A stretch of DNA of 64,000 nucleotides, from assembly GCF_006539505.1 (NCBI RefSeq), contig NZ_BJND01000038.1, positions 1 through 64,000 of the forward strand, read 5' to 3'. This document shows, piece by piece, positions 33,718-42,665 of the stretch; the stretch's first letter is position 1; every line of letters begins with the position of its first letter. The stretch comes from Streptomyces spinoverrucosus (lineage in GTDB: Bacteria; Actinomycetota; Actinomycetes; Streptomycetales; Streptomycetaceae). The translations under genes and the position numbers were made by a program. A model generated the notes under the pieces. It was not told where the DNA came from and did no database searches. It worked only from the letters and a program-made list of their open reading frames with translations.

Positions 33718-33897
33718 TTACGCGTCGTAGTCCTGCTCGAACCGGTCCTGCTCCTCGCGCCGCTGACGCTCCATCTCCTCGTCCTCGCGCTGCTGGCGGC
33801 CACGCTGCTGGCCACGCTCCTTGGCCTCACCGGCCTTCTGCTTGGCCTGCTCCTGCAGACGCTCGGACTTGTCCTGGAACTGGTCCTTCATGCCCAT
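33718..33897 (-). CDS. Small highly charged Gln/Glu/Arg-rich protein
   Basis: A 59-residue protein starting MGMKDQFQDKSERLQEQAKQ, then continuing as a Gln/Glu/Arg-rich helix to the end (EEQDRFEQDYDA). It is strongly helical and hydrophilic, like short stress-type proteins common in Streptomyces (DUF6381/CsbD-like in character). GGGAG precedes the ATG. No enzymatic motif; function unknown. Real because it has a ribosome site, a compact composition and a terminator after it. Confidence 0.7.
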   Translation of the reverse strand: MGMKDQFQDKSERLQEQAKQKAGEAKERGQQRGRQQREDEEMERQRREEQDRFEQDYDA

Positions 33898-33972
33898 GTG
33901 GGTTCACTCCCGTGGGGGTGAGGGGATCTGGCACGACCAGATTCACACGGGCGATAACCCTGCGCATGTCGA

Positions 33973-34857
33973 TCAGTTACGGACCGTAGTGCGGTGCTGC
34001 TCGTCGGCCGCGCCACCCGCGCCCACAAGCCCCGCCCGCATCCCCCGCAGCCGGGGCGCGAATCGCCGCATCTCGCGCTGCCCCACGGTCCCGATGAGCC
34101 CGGGCAAGTATCCGCGCACGCCCTGCATTCCGCGCAGCCACCACTGCCCGTACACATGGCTCGACCGACGCTCGATCCCGGCCACGATCCGGTCCACCGC
34201 CGGGCCCAGCGGATACGTCTTGTTGGCCGGCCACGGCAGCCGCTGCCTCAACTCCCGCATGACGTCATCCTGATCGGCCCCGCGCACCATGTCGGTGTCG
34301 GTCCACGACAGATACGCGACGCCGACCTTCACGCCCTGGTGGCCGACCTCGGCGCGCAGACTGTGCGCGTACGCCTCCACGCCCGACTTGGACGCGCAGT
34401 ACGCGGTCATCATCGGCGCCGGTGTGATCGCGGCGAGGGAGGCGACCTGGAGCAGATAGCCCCGGCTCTCGGTGAGCACCGGCAGGAAGGCGCGGGCGGT
34501 CACCGCGGAGCCGATGAGATTGACCTCGATGACCCGCCGCCAGGCCTCGATGTCCGAGTCCACGAAGGGCCCGCCGGTCGCGACGCCCGCGTTGGCGACG
34601 ACGATGTCGACCTTGCCGAACCGCTCCTTGACCTCCTGGGCCACCTTCGCCATGGCGGCGTGGTCGGTGACGTCGGCGTACCAGTGGCCGCTCTCGCTGT
34701 GCAGCCGCGCGGAGACCTGCTTGAGCTCGTCCGGCTCCAGCCCGACCAGCGCCACCTTGGCGCCGCGCGCCGACAGTTTGCGGGCGAGCAGCTCCCCGAC
34801 GCCCCGCGCGGCCCCGGTGACGACCGCGACCTGTCCCTCCAGGCTGACCCTGCTCAT
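33973..34857 (-). CDS. Short-chain dehydrogenase/reductase (SDR)
   Basis: A 294-residue classical SDR. TGAARGVGE is the cofactor loop, NAG appears in VVANAGVA, and the catalytic Ser, Tyr and Lys are in QVASLAA and YCASKSG. A hydrophobic and basic C-terminal extension of about 60 residues suggests membrane association. Its ATG overlaps the stop of the hydrolase gene (ATGA). It is the last gene of a BVMO-hydrolase-SDR operon that could oxidise and degrade a ketone or sterol-like substrate. Confidence 0.88.
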   Translation of the reverse strand: MSRVSLEGQVAVVTGAARGVGELLARKLSARGAKVALVGLEPDELKQVSARLHSESGHWYADVTDHAAMAKVAQEVKERFGKVDIVVANAGVATGGPFVDSDIEAWRRVIEVNLIGSAVTARAFLPVLTESRGYLLQVASLAAITPAPMMTAYCASKSGVEAYAHSLRAEVGHQGVKVGVAYLSWTDTDMVRGADQDDVMRELRQRLPWPANKTYPLGPAVDRIVAGIERRSSHVYGQWWLRGMQGVRGYLPGLIGTVGQREMRRFAPRLRGMRAGLVGAGGAADEQHRTTVRN

Positions 34858-35780
34858 GCGCCCTCCTTGACCGGTTCCTCCGGCGCGTAAGTGGTGACGA
34901 GTTCGCGTATCTTCCCGGTGACCAGCTCGGGAGCCTCCACCGGTGTCATGTGGCCGAGCCCGGGCAGCTCGGTGAGCCCGACGCAGTGCGGCAGCGCGGC
35001 GACCAGCGCACGGGCGTGCATCGGGGGCGTGAGCCGGTCCTGCGCGCCGACGACGACCTCCGTGGGCGCCTGCAACTGCCGTACGCCGTGGTCGAGATCG
35101 AGGAGACTCAGCACGTGCGACCAGGTGTGGCGCACGGTGCGCGGGCAGGCGTGCACGATCCGCGCGCACGCCTCCACCATGTGCGGGGCGGAACCGGCGC
35201 CCATGGTGGCGTACTTGAGGATCCGGCGCGCCAGGGGCGTGACCGGGCCGAGGGGCGCGCGGGAGCCGAGGATGTGCCGGGTCAGCCAGGTCCGCAGCCT
35301 GCCCGCCCTGATCGGTACGACGGTCGACTCGGCGACCAGCCGCGAACTGCCCGTGCTGCACAGCAGGACGGCCGCCGCGTGCGCCCGGAAGCGTTCCCGT
35401 TCGGCCGCCGCCATCACCGTCATACCGCCCATGGAGTGTCCGGCGATCACCGCCCGCTCCCCGGGCGCGAGCGTCGCGGCCAGTACGGCTTCCAGGTCGT
35501 CGGCGAGGGCCTCCGTACTGCACACGCGGCTCGCGGGGCTGCGTCCGTGGCCGCGCTGGTCGTAGGCGATGACGCGGTGATCGGGCGCGAGGGCACGGAT
35601 CTGCGCGGCCCAGAAGGCGGTGGAGCAGGTCCAGCCGTGCACCAGGACCACGGCGGGCGCGCGCTCGGGGCCGTGCACCTCGACGTGCAGGCGTGCGCCG
35701 TCGGCGGAGGTGACGGTCAGTTCGCGGGCGGGGACGGGTGGGGCGTAAGGGCCGGACGAGACGTGCAGGACGCGGCTCAT
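34854..35780 (-). CDS. Alpha/beta hydrolase
   Basis: A 308-residue alpha/beta hydrolase with VLVHGWTCS (oxyanion loop), nucleophile elbow GHSMGGM, acid in VVVGAQDRLTPP and His in LPGLGHMTP. In this operon it could hydrolyse the ester or lactone formed by the upstream Baeyer-Villiger-type monooxygenase. AGGAGG precedes the ATG, which overlaps the monooxygenase stop (ATGA). Confidence 0.88.
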   Translation of the reverse strand: MSRVLHVSSGPYAPPVPARELTVTSADGARLHVEVHGPERAPAVVLVHGWTCSTAFWAAQIRALAPDHRVIAYDQRGHGRSPASRVCSTEALADDLEAVLAATLAPGERAVIAGHSMGGMTVMAAAERERFRAHAAAVLLCSTGSSRLVAESTVVPIRAGRLRTWLTRHILGSRAPLGPVTPLARRILKYATMGAGSAPHMVEACARIVHACPRTVRHTWSHVLSLLDLDHGVRQLQAPTEVVVGAQDRLTPPMHARALVAALPHCVGLTELPGLGHMTPVEAPELVTGKIRELVTTYAPEEPVKEGA

Positions 35781-37303
35781 ACGGTGGCCTCCTGAGCCTC
35801 GTCGGTGACTCGTGCCGCGGACGGGCTTCCCGCGGACGGGCGCAGCACCTCGTACTCCCCCAGATCCACCCGCCGTGTCGCGCGCCGGAACTCGCCCGTC
35901 GTACCGGGCCAGATGGTCGTGTTGCGCCCGTTGGCATCCAGATACCAACTGTTGCAGCCACCGGTGTTCCACACCGTGCGCTTCATCCGCTCCTGCACCC
36001 TGTGGTTCCAGGCGCGGACGGCGGAGGGGCGTGCGTCGAGGGCCACGCGCCCGCCGAGCACCTCCAACTGCCGTACGTAGTCGGCCATGTAGTTCAGCTG
36101 GGACTCGATCATCAGGATCATGGACGAGTTGCCGAGGCCGGTGTTGGGCCCAATGATCGTCACCCAGTTCGGGAACCCGGCGGCGGACGCCCCGCGCAGG
36201 GCCTCCATCCCGTCCTTCCAGGTCTCGGCGAGCGTGCGCCCGTCCGCGCCCACCACCCGCTCGGCGATCGGCATGTCGGTGACGTGGAAGCCGGTGCCGA
36301 AGACGATCGCGTCGACCTCGGTCTCGGTGCCGTCGGCGGCGATGACCGTCGAGCCGCGGATCTCGCTGAGGCCGCCGGCGACGACGTCCACGTTGGGCTG
36401 GGCGAGCGCCGGATAGTAGTCGCTGGACAGCAGGATCCGCTTGCAGCCGATGCGGTAGTCGGGGGTGAGCTTGGCGCGCAGGGCGGGGTCCTTGATGGCG
36501 CGGGCCATGTTGCGCTTGGCCAGCTGCTCGACGAAGCCCAGCTCACCCGGGTGCTTGGTGAAGGCCTGGACCTGCAACTCCCGGATGCCCCACAGCAGTC
36601 CGCGCCGCAGCCGGGTCGTCAGCGGAAGGGCGCGGTGCAGTCGGCGCTCGGCGTCGCTTATGGCGCGGTCGACGCGGGGCAGGACCCAGGGCGGGGTGCG
36701 CTGGAAGAGGACGAGTTTCGACACGGAGGGCTGGATGGCGGGCACGATCTGGATCGCGGAGGCGCCCGTGCCGACCATGGCGACCCGCTTGCCGCGCAGG
36801 TCGTAGTCGTGGTCCCAGCGGGCCGAGTGGAACACCGCGCCGGGGAAGGTGTCGAGCCCCGGGATGTCGGGGATCTTCGGGTCGGACAGCGGCCCGGTGG
36901 CGGAGACGACGAGGTCGGCGGTGAGGGTGCCGGAGGCGGTCTCGATCTCCCACCTCAGCTCGGCGGCGTCCCAGGTCATCCGCTTCACCTCCGAGTTGAA
37001 GCGGATGTGGGGGCGCAGCCGGAAGACGTCCGTGACGCGTTCCAGGTAGGCGCGGATGTGCTCCTGCCCGGAGAAGGTGCGCGGCCAGTCGGGGTTGGGT
37101 GCGAAGGAGAAGGAGTACAGATGCGACGGCACGTCACACGCGCACCCCGGGTAGCTGTTGTCCCGCCAGGTGCCGCCGACGCTGTCGGCCCGTTCCAGGA
37201 CGACGAAGTCGGTGATCCCCTCGCGGCGCAGCCGCACGGCCGCCCCGAGCCCGCCGAACCCCGACCCGACCACCGCCACCCGTACATGCTCGTGCTCGGC
37301 CAT
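35777..37303 (-). CDS. Flavin-containing (Baeyer-Villiger-type) monooxygenase
   Basis: A 508-residue class B monooxygenase. GSGFGG (residues 13-18) binds FAD, GGTWRDNSYPG follows, then FPGAVFHSARWDHD, the BVMO fingerprint (FxGxxxHxxxWD), and MVGTGASAIQ for NADPH. It probably converts a ketone to an ester or lactone. It is the first gene of a three-gene coupled operon, divergent from a MerR regulator; a dyad at 37326-37343 lies in the shared promoter. Confidence 0.9.
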   Translation of the reverse strand: MAEHEHVRVAVVGSGFGGLGAAVRLRREGITDFVVLERADSVGGTWRDNSYPGCACDVPSHLYSFSFAPNPDWPRTFSGQEHIRAYLERVTDVFRLRPHIRFNSEVKRMTWDAAELRWEIETASGTLTADLVVSATGPLSDPKIPDIPGLDTFPGAVFHSARWDHDYDLRGKRVAMVGTGASAIQIVPAIQPSVSKLVLFQRTPPWVLPRVDRAISDAERRLHRALPLTTRLRRGLLWGIRELQVQAFTKHPGELGFVEQLAKRNMARAIKDPALRAKLTPDYRIGCKRILLSSDYYPALAQPNVDVVAGGLSEIRGSTVIAADGTETEVDAIVFGTGFHVTDMPIAERVVGADGRTLAETWKDGMEALRGASAAGFPNWVTIIGPNTGLGNSSMILMIESQLNYMADYVRQLEVLGGRVALDARPSAVRAWNHRVQERMKRTVWNTGGCNSWYLDANGRNTTIWPGTTGEFRRATRRVDLGEYEVLRPSAGSPSAARVTDEAQEATV

Positions 37304-37325
37304 ACCGACGCCCTCCCTTCAACTC

Positions 37326-37343
37326 CGCCAGTGAACACTGGCG
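37326..37343. promoter_or_regulatory. Dyad operator between BVMO operon and merR gene
   Basis: CGCCAGTG-AA-CACTGGCG, perfect 8-bp arms, 23 bp before the monooxygenase ATG. On the other side, GGCGGTACGA is repeated at 37384-37393 and 37405-37414, 21 bp apart, upstream of the merR gene. These are probable regulator sites. Confidence 0.7.
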
Positions 37344-37428
37344 CAATCGGGAGAGTAGAGGAGCTGTGTACTGATGGGTAGGGGGCGGTACGAGGAAAGT
37401 TACCGGCGGTACGACTTAGGGTTCGGAC

Positions 37429-38073
37429 GTGGCAGTAAAGCGTGAGTACCGCATGGAGGAGCTGGCCCGGCTGGCCGGCATCACGGTGCGCACCCTGCGC
37501 TTCTACCGCGAACGCAAGCTGATCCCGCCACCCCGCCGCGAGGGCCGTATCGCCTGGTACGACGACCACCACCTGGCCCGCCTGCGCACGATCGCGGCGC
37601 TGCTGGAACGCGGCCACACGTTGAACGGCATAGCGGAACTCGCCGAGGCCTTCGACCACGGCCGGGACGTCGCCGACCTGCTCGGCGTCGGCGCCCCCAC
37701 CGAGGAGGAGCCGGTCCGCCTCACCCCCGAGGAACTCGCCGACCGGTTCGCGGGCCAGGCGACCCCCGAGAACCTCGCCGCCGCGCTGGAGCTGGGCTAC
37801 CTCGGCACGGACGGCGACGAGATCGTCCACATCAGCCGCCGCCTGCTGGACGTGTCGTCGGCACTGGTACGGGAGGGCATCCCGCTCGCGGAGGTACTCC
37901 GGGCCGGCAAGGAGGTCCGCTCCCACGCCGACGCCCTGGCCGACCTCTTCGCCGACCTGGTCCTGCGCCACGCCTCGGAGGAGGACCTGCCCCGCCTGCG
38001 CCCCCTGGCCCGCAGCGTGGTGGAGGCGGAGCTGTCACTGGCACTGGACCGGAGGATGCGCAAGCAGCAGTAG
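37429..38073 (+). CDS. MerR-family regulator
   Basis: A 214-residue MerR protein. The N-terminal HTH and wing (YRMEELARLAGITVRTLRFY, RIAWYDDHHL) occupy about 8-75, with a helical C-terminal effector domain lacking Cys clusters, so it is not a metal sensor. GTG start. Divergent from the BVMO-hydrolase-SDR operon and probably its regulator, responding to an organic ligand. Confidence 0.88.
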   Translation: MAVKREYRMEELARLAGITVRTLRFYRERKLIPPPRREGRIAWYDDHHLARLRTIAALLERGHTLNGIAELAEAFDHGRDVADLLGVGAPTEEEPVRLTPEELADRFAGQATPENLAAALELGYLGTDGDEIVHISRRLLDVSSALVREGIPLAEVLRAGKEVRSHADALADLFADLVLRHASEEDLPRLRPLARSVVEAELSLALDRRMRKQQ

Positions 38074-38232
38074 CTCAAGCGCTTTGCAAATCCTGAAGGT
38101 TCACACGATCGAGGTACCTTCCCGACTTCGACGCCCGGAATGACGTTCGCGCTCCGAGAGTGAGATCGAAAAGGCCCCGGCGGCTGTTCCAGCAGCCCCG
38201 GGGTATGGCCGACTCTGACTAGGAGCGTCGAC

Positions 38233-39582
38233 GTGCCCAAGCGTAGTCACCGACCAGCCCTGTGCACTCCCTCCCGCTGGACTTCCGGCGAGCGACGGCC
38301 GAGGGCCCTTGCCGCCTTGCGCCTCAGTTGCGTCACCAGCGTGACCACTTCACCGAGCCGACAGCGTTCCGTCATCCAACTCTCAGCCGAGAAGCTCGGC
38401 TTCACCCTGATCGCGGAGGCGTCGGACCTCGGGGTCTCGGCCCGCCAGACGTCCCCGTTCGAGAGGCCCTCCCTGTCCTCTTGGCTGCGTCAGCCGCATG
38501 AGTACGAAGTCGTCATTTGGTCACATGTCGATCGCGCCGTTCGCTCCGTGGCGCACATGGCCGAGTTGATCGCATGGGGGCGAGAGCACACCCGGACACT
38601 CGTGTTCGGCATGCCGGAGGACGATCACCCGCTCGTCGTGACACCGCAGGCGGACGGCTCGACCATCCGGCGGTGTATGGACCTCGCTCACGACGCCGAG
38701 CGGGAAGCCCGCACCATCTCCGCCCGGCTCAGCAGCAGTCACGAAGCGCTGCGCGCAACCGGTCGCTACGGCGGTGGGCTGATTCCCTTCGGCTACCAGA
38801 AGGCACCCCACCCCTCGGGCAGCGGGTGGTGCCTGACTCCTGATCCCGAGACCGCCGCAGTCGTCCGCATGATCGTGGAGCACGTACACGCGGGACAGTC
38901 GCTGATCACCATCGCCCGCGAACTGAACGACTCAGATGTCCTGGTGCCCCGCGACTGTCATGCCCAACGCCAGGGGCGTCCGACAGGTGGCCTTCGCCAC
39001 GGACGTGACTTCGAACGATTCCAGTGGACCTCAGGCACGCTGTCCAAAGTGCTGCGCAGCCCGTCACTGATGGGGCACCGGACTCATGGAGGAAAGACGG
39101 TTCGCGACGCAACCGGTGCCCCGGTACTGATCGGACAGCCGCTGCTGTCCGACGAGGAGTTCCAGGCCCTGCAACACGCCCTTGACGCACGTTCCAACGG
39201 CACTCGTCAACCGAGGAGTCGGACGACTGCGCTGCTCACCGGCGTCGCACATTGCTCGGGCTGCTATGGACGCATGTACTTCGCAGCCCGTAAGGGCTAT
39301 CCGTACGGCGACTACATGTGCCGCGCGACCGCGCGGGCTGAAGTGTGCCCTGCCCCGGCCGGGATGCGGTCCGACTGGCTCGAGGCGTATACGGTCGACC
39401 GTTACCGCGCGGCCACAGCGACGGACACCGCCGTTTCCCGAGAGCTTCTCCTCGACAGCGGTGTCCGTGTCATCGTCGCCAAGGGTCGCTGCGGCGGTGG
39501 CCCCGCCCGGCTTGCCGGGCCGGACACCTCACGCTTGACCTTCACGCTCGATGAACGCATCGGAGCGCGCCAGAACAGCTGA
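38233..39582 (+). CDS. Serine site-specific recombinase
   Basis: A 449-residue serine recombinase. The catalytic part has RLSCVTSVTTSPSRQ (candidate Ser nucleophile with the Arg two before it) and SHVDRAVRS (active-site Arg pair). The Recombinase domain follows (GRYGGGLIPFGYQK, TIARELND) and a zinc ribbon CSGC...C...C sits near 335-370. The first 30 residues are not like other recombinases. It stands alone, without mobile cargo, so it looks like a leftover of an integrated element. AGGAG precedes GTG. Activity uncertain. Confidence 0.8.
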   Translation: MPKRSHRPALCTPSRWTSGERRPRALAALRLSCVTSVTTSPSRQRSVIQLSAEKLGFTLIAEASDLGVSARQTSPFERPSLSSWLRQPHEYEVVIWSHVDRAVRSVAHMAELIAWGREHTRTLVFGMPEDDHPLVVTPQADGSTIRRCMDLAHDAEREARTISARLSSSHEALRATGRYGGGLIPFGYQKAPHPSGSGWCLTPDPETAAVVRMIVEHVHAGQSLITIARELNDSDVLVPRDCHAQRQGRPTGGLRHGRDFERFQWTSGTLSKVLRSPSLMGHRTHGGKTVRDATGAPVLIGQPLLSDEEFQALQHALDARSNGTRQPRSRTTALLTGVAHCSGCYGRMYFAARKGYPYGDYMCRATARAEVCPAPAGMRSDWLEAYTVDRYRAATATDTAVSRELLLDSGVRVIVAKGRCGGGPARLAGPDTSRLTFTLDERIGARQNS

Positions 39583-39641
39583 GTTCCGGCAGGCCGGCCG
39601 AGCGAGGCATGCGATTTCCCGATCACCTCGCTCGGCCCGCG

Positions 39642-40445
39642 TCACATCTCGAAGACCACCGATACCGGGGCATGGTCCGACCACCGCTCCTGGTGGCTTG
39701 CCGCTCGCTCCACGACTGCCTTGACGGCCCGTGCCGCGAGCCCAGCGGTCGCCACCGCAAGATCAATGCGCCACCCTGAATCGTTGTCGAAAGCGCGCCC
39801 CCGATATGACCACCACGTATACGGCCCATCGATGTCCGGATGTAGCGCCCGTACGACATCGACGTAACCGCCTCCGGCCGGATCGAACACCTGCGTGAGC
39901 CACTCCCGTTCCTCCGGCAGGAAGCCGGAGTTCTTGGTGTTGCCGCGCCAGTTCTTCAGGTCGGCCTGCTGGTGGGCGATGTTCCAGTCGCCGCAGACGA
40001 GCACCTCACGCCCGTCGGCGGCGGCCCGCTCCCGCAGGCCCTTGAGGTAGGCGAGGAACTCGTCCATGAAGCGGACCTTCTCGTCCTGCCGCTCGGTGCC
40101 GACCTCGCCGGACGGGAGATAGAGGGAGGCGACCGTCACACCGGGCAGGTCGGCCTCGACGTAGCGCCCACTGCCGTCGAACTCGGCGGACCCGAACCCG
40201 ACCCGCACGGCGTCCGGCGCACGCCGGGTGTACAGGGAGACGCCCGCACGCCCCTTGGCGGCCGCCGGCGCGTGCACCACATGCCAGCCCTCCGGCGCAC
40301 GCACATGCTCGGGCAGCTGCTGCGGCTCGGCACGCACCTCCTGCAGGCAGAGCACATCGGCTTGCGTACCGGCGAGCCACTCCACAAAGCCCTTCTTCGC
40401 GGCGGCCCGCAGTCCGTTCACATTCACAGTGGTCACAGTGAGCAC
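39642..40445 (-). CDS. xth: Exodeoxyribonuclease III
   Basis: A 267-residue Exo III/AP endonuclease. VNVNGLRAA, LQEVRAE (metal Glu), CGDWNIAH (catalytic Asp and Asn), and WRIDLAVAT with SDHAPV at the end are all present. It removes 3' blocks and cuts at abasic sites in base excision repair. GTG start. Convergent with the recombinase gene. Confidence 0.95.
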   Translation of the reverse strand: MLTVTTVNVNGLRAAAKKGFVEWLAGTQADVLCLQEVRAEPQQLPEHVRAPEGWHVVHAPAAAKGRAGVSLYTRRAPDAVRVGFGSAEFDGSGRYVEADLPGVTVASLYLPSGEVGTERQDEKVRFMDEFLAYLKGLRERAAADGREVLVCGDWNIAHQQADLKNWRGNTKNSGFLPEEREWLTQVFDPAGGGYVDVVRALHPDIDGPYTWWSYRGRAFDNDSGWRIDLAVATAGLAARAVKAVVERAASHQERWSDHAPVSVVFEM

Positions 40446-40514
40446 TGGGGCACCCTACCGGCACACTGGACAAAGTCCGGATTCCGCATTCTGCATAGGT
40501 GTACGATCCCCAGC

Positions 40515-40991
40515 ATGCATATACGCCGCGTCCCCTTCGACCACCCCGACGCCGTGAAGCTCAACGACGAGGTCCAGGCCGAGTACCACGAGCGTTACGG
40601 CGACGGCGGCGACGCCACCCCCCTCGACCCGTCGGACTTCCGGCCGCCGAACGGCGTGTATCTGATCGCCTACGACGAGGCCGACCGCCCTGTGGCCACC
40701 GGCGGCTGGCGCAGCCAGGACGAGAACGACGAGGGCAACGAGGACGGCGACGCCGAGCTGAAGCGGATGTATGTGATCAAGGAGCTGCGCGGCCGCGGTC
40801 TCGCCCGGCGCATGCTCGCCGCCCTGGAGGACGATGCCCGCGCCGCCGGCCGTATCCGCATGGTCCTGGAAACCGGCACCCGCCAGCCGGAGGCCATCGC
40901 CCTCTACACCTCCAGCGGCTATGAGCCGTGTACCAAGTTCGGCTACTACCGCTTCTACGAGTCCAGCCGCTGCTACGCGAAGGCCCTGTGA
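40515..40991 (+). CDS. GNAT-family N-acetyltransferase
   Basis: A 158-residue GNAT protein. LKRMYVIKELRGRGLARRMLAALE includes the R/Q-x-x-G-x-G/A acetyl-CoA loop (RGRGLA), followed by ALYTSSGYEPC near the end. Substrate unknown. ATG at 40515. Divergent from xth and followed by a perfect terminator. Confidence 0.88.
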   Translation: MHIRRVPFDHPDAVKLNDEVQAEYHERYGDGGDATPLDPSDFRPPNGVYLIAYDEADRPVATGGWRSQDENDEGNEDGDAELKRMYVIKELRGRGLARRMLAALEDDARAAGRIRMVLETGTRQPEAIALYTSSGYEPCTKFGYYRFYESSRCYAKAL

Positions 40992-41055
40992 CGGGGGCCA
41001 CTTGAGGGGCGGTCACCTGGCCCGCAGCACGACGTCGCCTGCCCCACAACGCACT

Positions 41056-41085
41056 AGAGCCCCGCCGGAATCCCGGCGGGGCTCT
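41056..41085. terminator. Bidirectional terminator
   Basis: Perfect 13-bp stem (41056-41068 with 41073-41085), 4-nt loop, between the GNAT gene and the tRNA. Confidence 0.85.
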
Positions 41086-41093
41086 ATGCTGCG

Positions 41094-41167
41094 TGGACCT
41101 GAGGGGATTTGAACCCCTGGCCCCCTCGATGCGAACGAGGTGCGCTACCGGACTGCGCCACAGGCCC
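41094..41167 (-). tRNA. tRNA-Ala(CGC)
   Basis: On the minus strand GGGCCTGTGGCGCAG...TTCAAATCCC...CAGGTCCA folds as a cloverleaf: a 7-bp acceptor, a D arm, the anticodon stem CCTCG/CGAGG with loop TTCGCAT (anticodon CGC at 41131-41133), and a GGTTCAAATCC T arm. CCA is not encoded. It reads GCG alanine codons, frequent in this genome. Confidence 0.95.
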
Positions 41168-41249
41168 TTGCAACGAGTGAAACTTTAGCATCCCGATCGG
41201 TGTGCTTGGAAATCCGTTCCCGCTGGACGCGGGGCCGGGGCCCGGCCGC

Positions 41250-42482
41250 CTACTCGTTGGCCGCCCGCGGCCGCTCCCCGTCCTCGTACTGGTCGAACAG
41301 CGGCGTACGCCCCCGCTCCCGCGCCCGCCGTGCCGAAGCCGCCCGGCGCCGCGCGTCCCCGCGCCCCTCGCCGTCCGCCTCTCGGGTGTCCCCCGTGTCC
41401 GCCGCCTTCGCATCGGAGGCGGACGACGCGGATGCGGGCGCCCCGGAGCCCTGCTCCCGCGAGCCCGCGACCGCGTCCTGGTCCCGCGTCACCGGACTCG
41501 ACCGTGCCGAACTCCACGCGTCCAGCGCCCCGAGATCCACATCCGGCGTCGCCCGCGGCGCGACCGGCGCCGTCACATACGTCGGCAACGGCACCGGCAC
41601 GGGCTCCCAGCTCTCCCCGTGCCCGGGCCGCCGCTGCCGCTCGCGCTGCTGATCGACCCACTCGGCGTGATCGGTCTGCTCCACCAGCGCCCGCCGGTCC
41701 GCGGCCAGCGCCGACATCCCGGGGTCGGTCTCCGGCTCGGGTCCTTCCTCCGGTTCGTCGGCCTCGGCCTCGGCCGTCGGGTGCCGGCGCGGCTGGCGCG
41801 CCCGCTCGCGGAGCCGCTGGGCCGCGGCCTCGGCCCGGCGCCGGTCCATCTGGTAGGCGAACCGGCGGCGCTCCTGGGTGCGCAGATAGGCGATGTACCC
41901 GCTGAGCAGCACGGCGGGCACGCCGGGCGCCCAGAGGAACGCGAGCCCGCCGACGGCCGCGACGATCGCGCCGAGCGTGAAGGCGAGGAAGAGCATGATG
42001 GTGGTGCGCCTACGGCGCGCGAGCACCTTCGAGCGCTGGGCGCGCGCTGCGGCCGCCTCCGCGCCGGGGGCGCGACGGGCCGGGGGGATCGGCTTGCGCG
42101 GGGACGCGGACGCGTCCGGCCGTGCCGGGGCGGGGACGGTGCTGCGGGCCTCGGACGCCTGCCCGGTTCCCGACGCCGCCTCCATGGCACCGCTCACCTG
42201 AGGGCGCGTCGGAGGCACGGCGAAGGCCCGGACGTCCACCGAGTCGGTGACGGCGTCCGGGGCGTCGATTTCGGGCTCCCCCTCGTCGGCGGAGCGCGCC
42301 CGCAGGTCCTTGGCGTACCGGCGCTCCATGCCCGCCCGTCCGGACAGCAACCGGATGGCTGTGCTGAAGCGTTCCGTCGGACGGGCCTCGTTCAGCTCGT
42401 CCTGCCTACGGAGCCACATCGGCACCAAGTAGGCGGCCCAGGCCCCGACAATGACTGCGTAGATGAGGCCGCTGCTGCTCAC
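41250..42482 (-). CDS. sepX: SepX/GlpR-like cell-division membrane protein
   Basis: A 410-residue protein with an N-terminal TM (SGLIYAVIVGAWAAYLVPMW), a linker, then two more hydrophobic segments near 165-205 (TTIMLFLAFTLGAIVAAVGG), an Arg-rich coiled region and an acidic, disordered tail. The N-terminus matches the actinobacterial family that includes Streptomyces SepX and corynebacterial GlpR. GlpR is the membrane receptor for Glp, a MoeA-like protein that binds FtsZ; a moeA-like gene lies in the same cluster here. Symbol by family and context. Confidence 0.65.
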   Translation of the reverse strand: MSSSGLIYAVIVGAWAAYLVPMWLRRQDELNEARPTERFSTAIRLLSGRAGMERRYAKDLRARSADEGEPEIDAPDAVTDSVDVRAFAVPPTRPQVSGAMEAASGTGQASEARSTVPAPARPDASASPRKPIPPARRAPGAEAAAARAQRSKVLARRRRTTIMLFLAFTLGAIVAAVGGLAFLWAPGVPAVLLSGYIAYLRTQERRRFAYQMDRRRAEAAAQRLRERARQPRRHPTAEAEADEPEEGPEPETDPGMSALAADRRALVEQTDHAEWVDQQRERQRRPGHGESWEPVPVPLPTYVTAPVAPRATPDVDLGALDAWSSARSSPVTRDQDAVAGSREQGSGAPASASSASDAKAADTGDTREADGEGRGDARRRAASARRARERGRTPLFDQYEDGERPRAANE

Positions 42483-42665
42483 GCCTCACACGGTAGAGGG
42501 GTTTGCGTGAGGCCATCTGCCAATTGAGCCGGTGTGTCGCACGATCTGGCTGATATTTCGAGCTTTTTTTGGGACCGATGCGATCAGCAGGCTGACGTGC
42601 CCGCGAATTCAATGGCCCGGACCGGTCAGGAACCGATCATTTTCGAACACGTATTCAATTTCGGG

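Noticed and set aside
41094..41167. tRNA as attachment site of the serine recombinase
   Set aside because: Serine integrases rarely use tRNA genes and no partial tRNA copy is seen near 38-39.6 kb.
42483..42665. Possible small gene before the SepX-like gene
   Set aside because: The gap is AT-richer with stops in all frames of useful length; it fits a promoter region.
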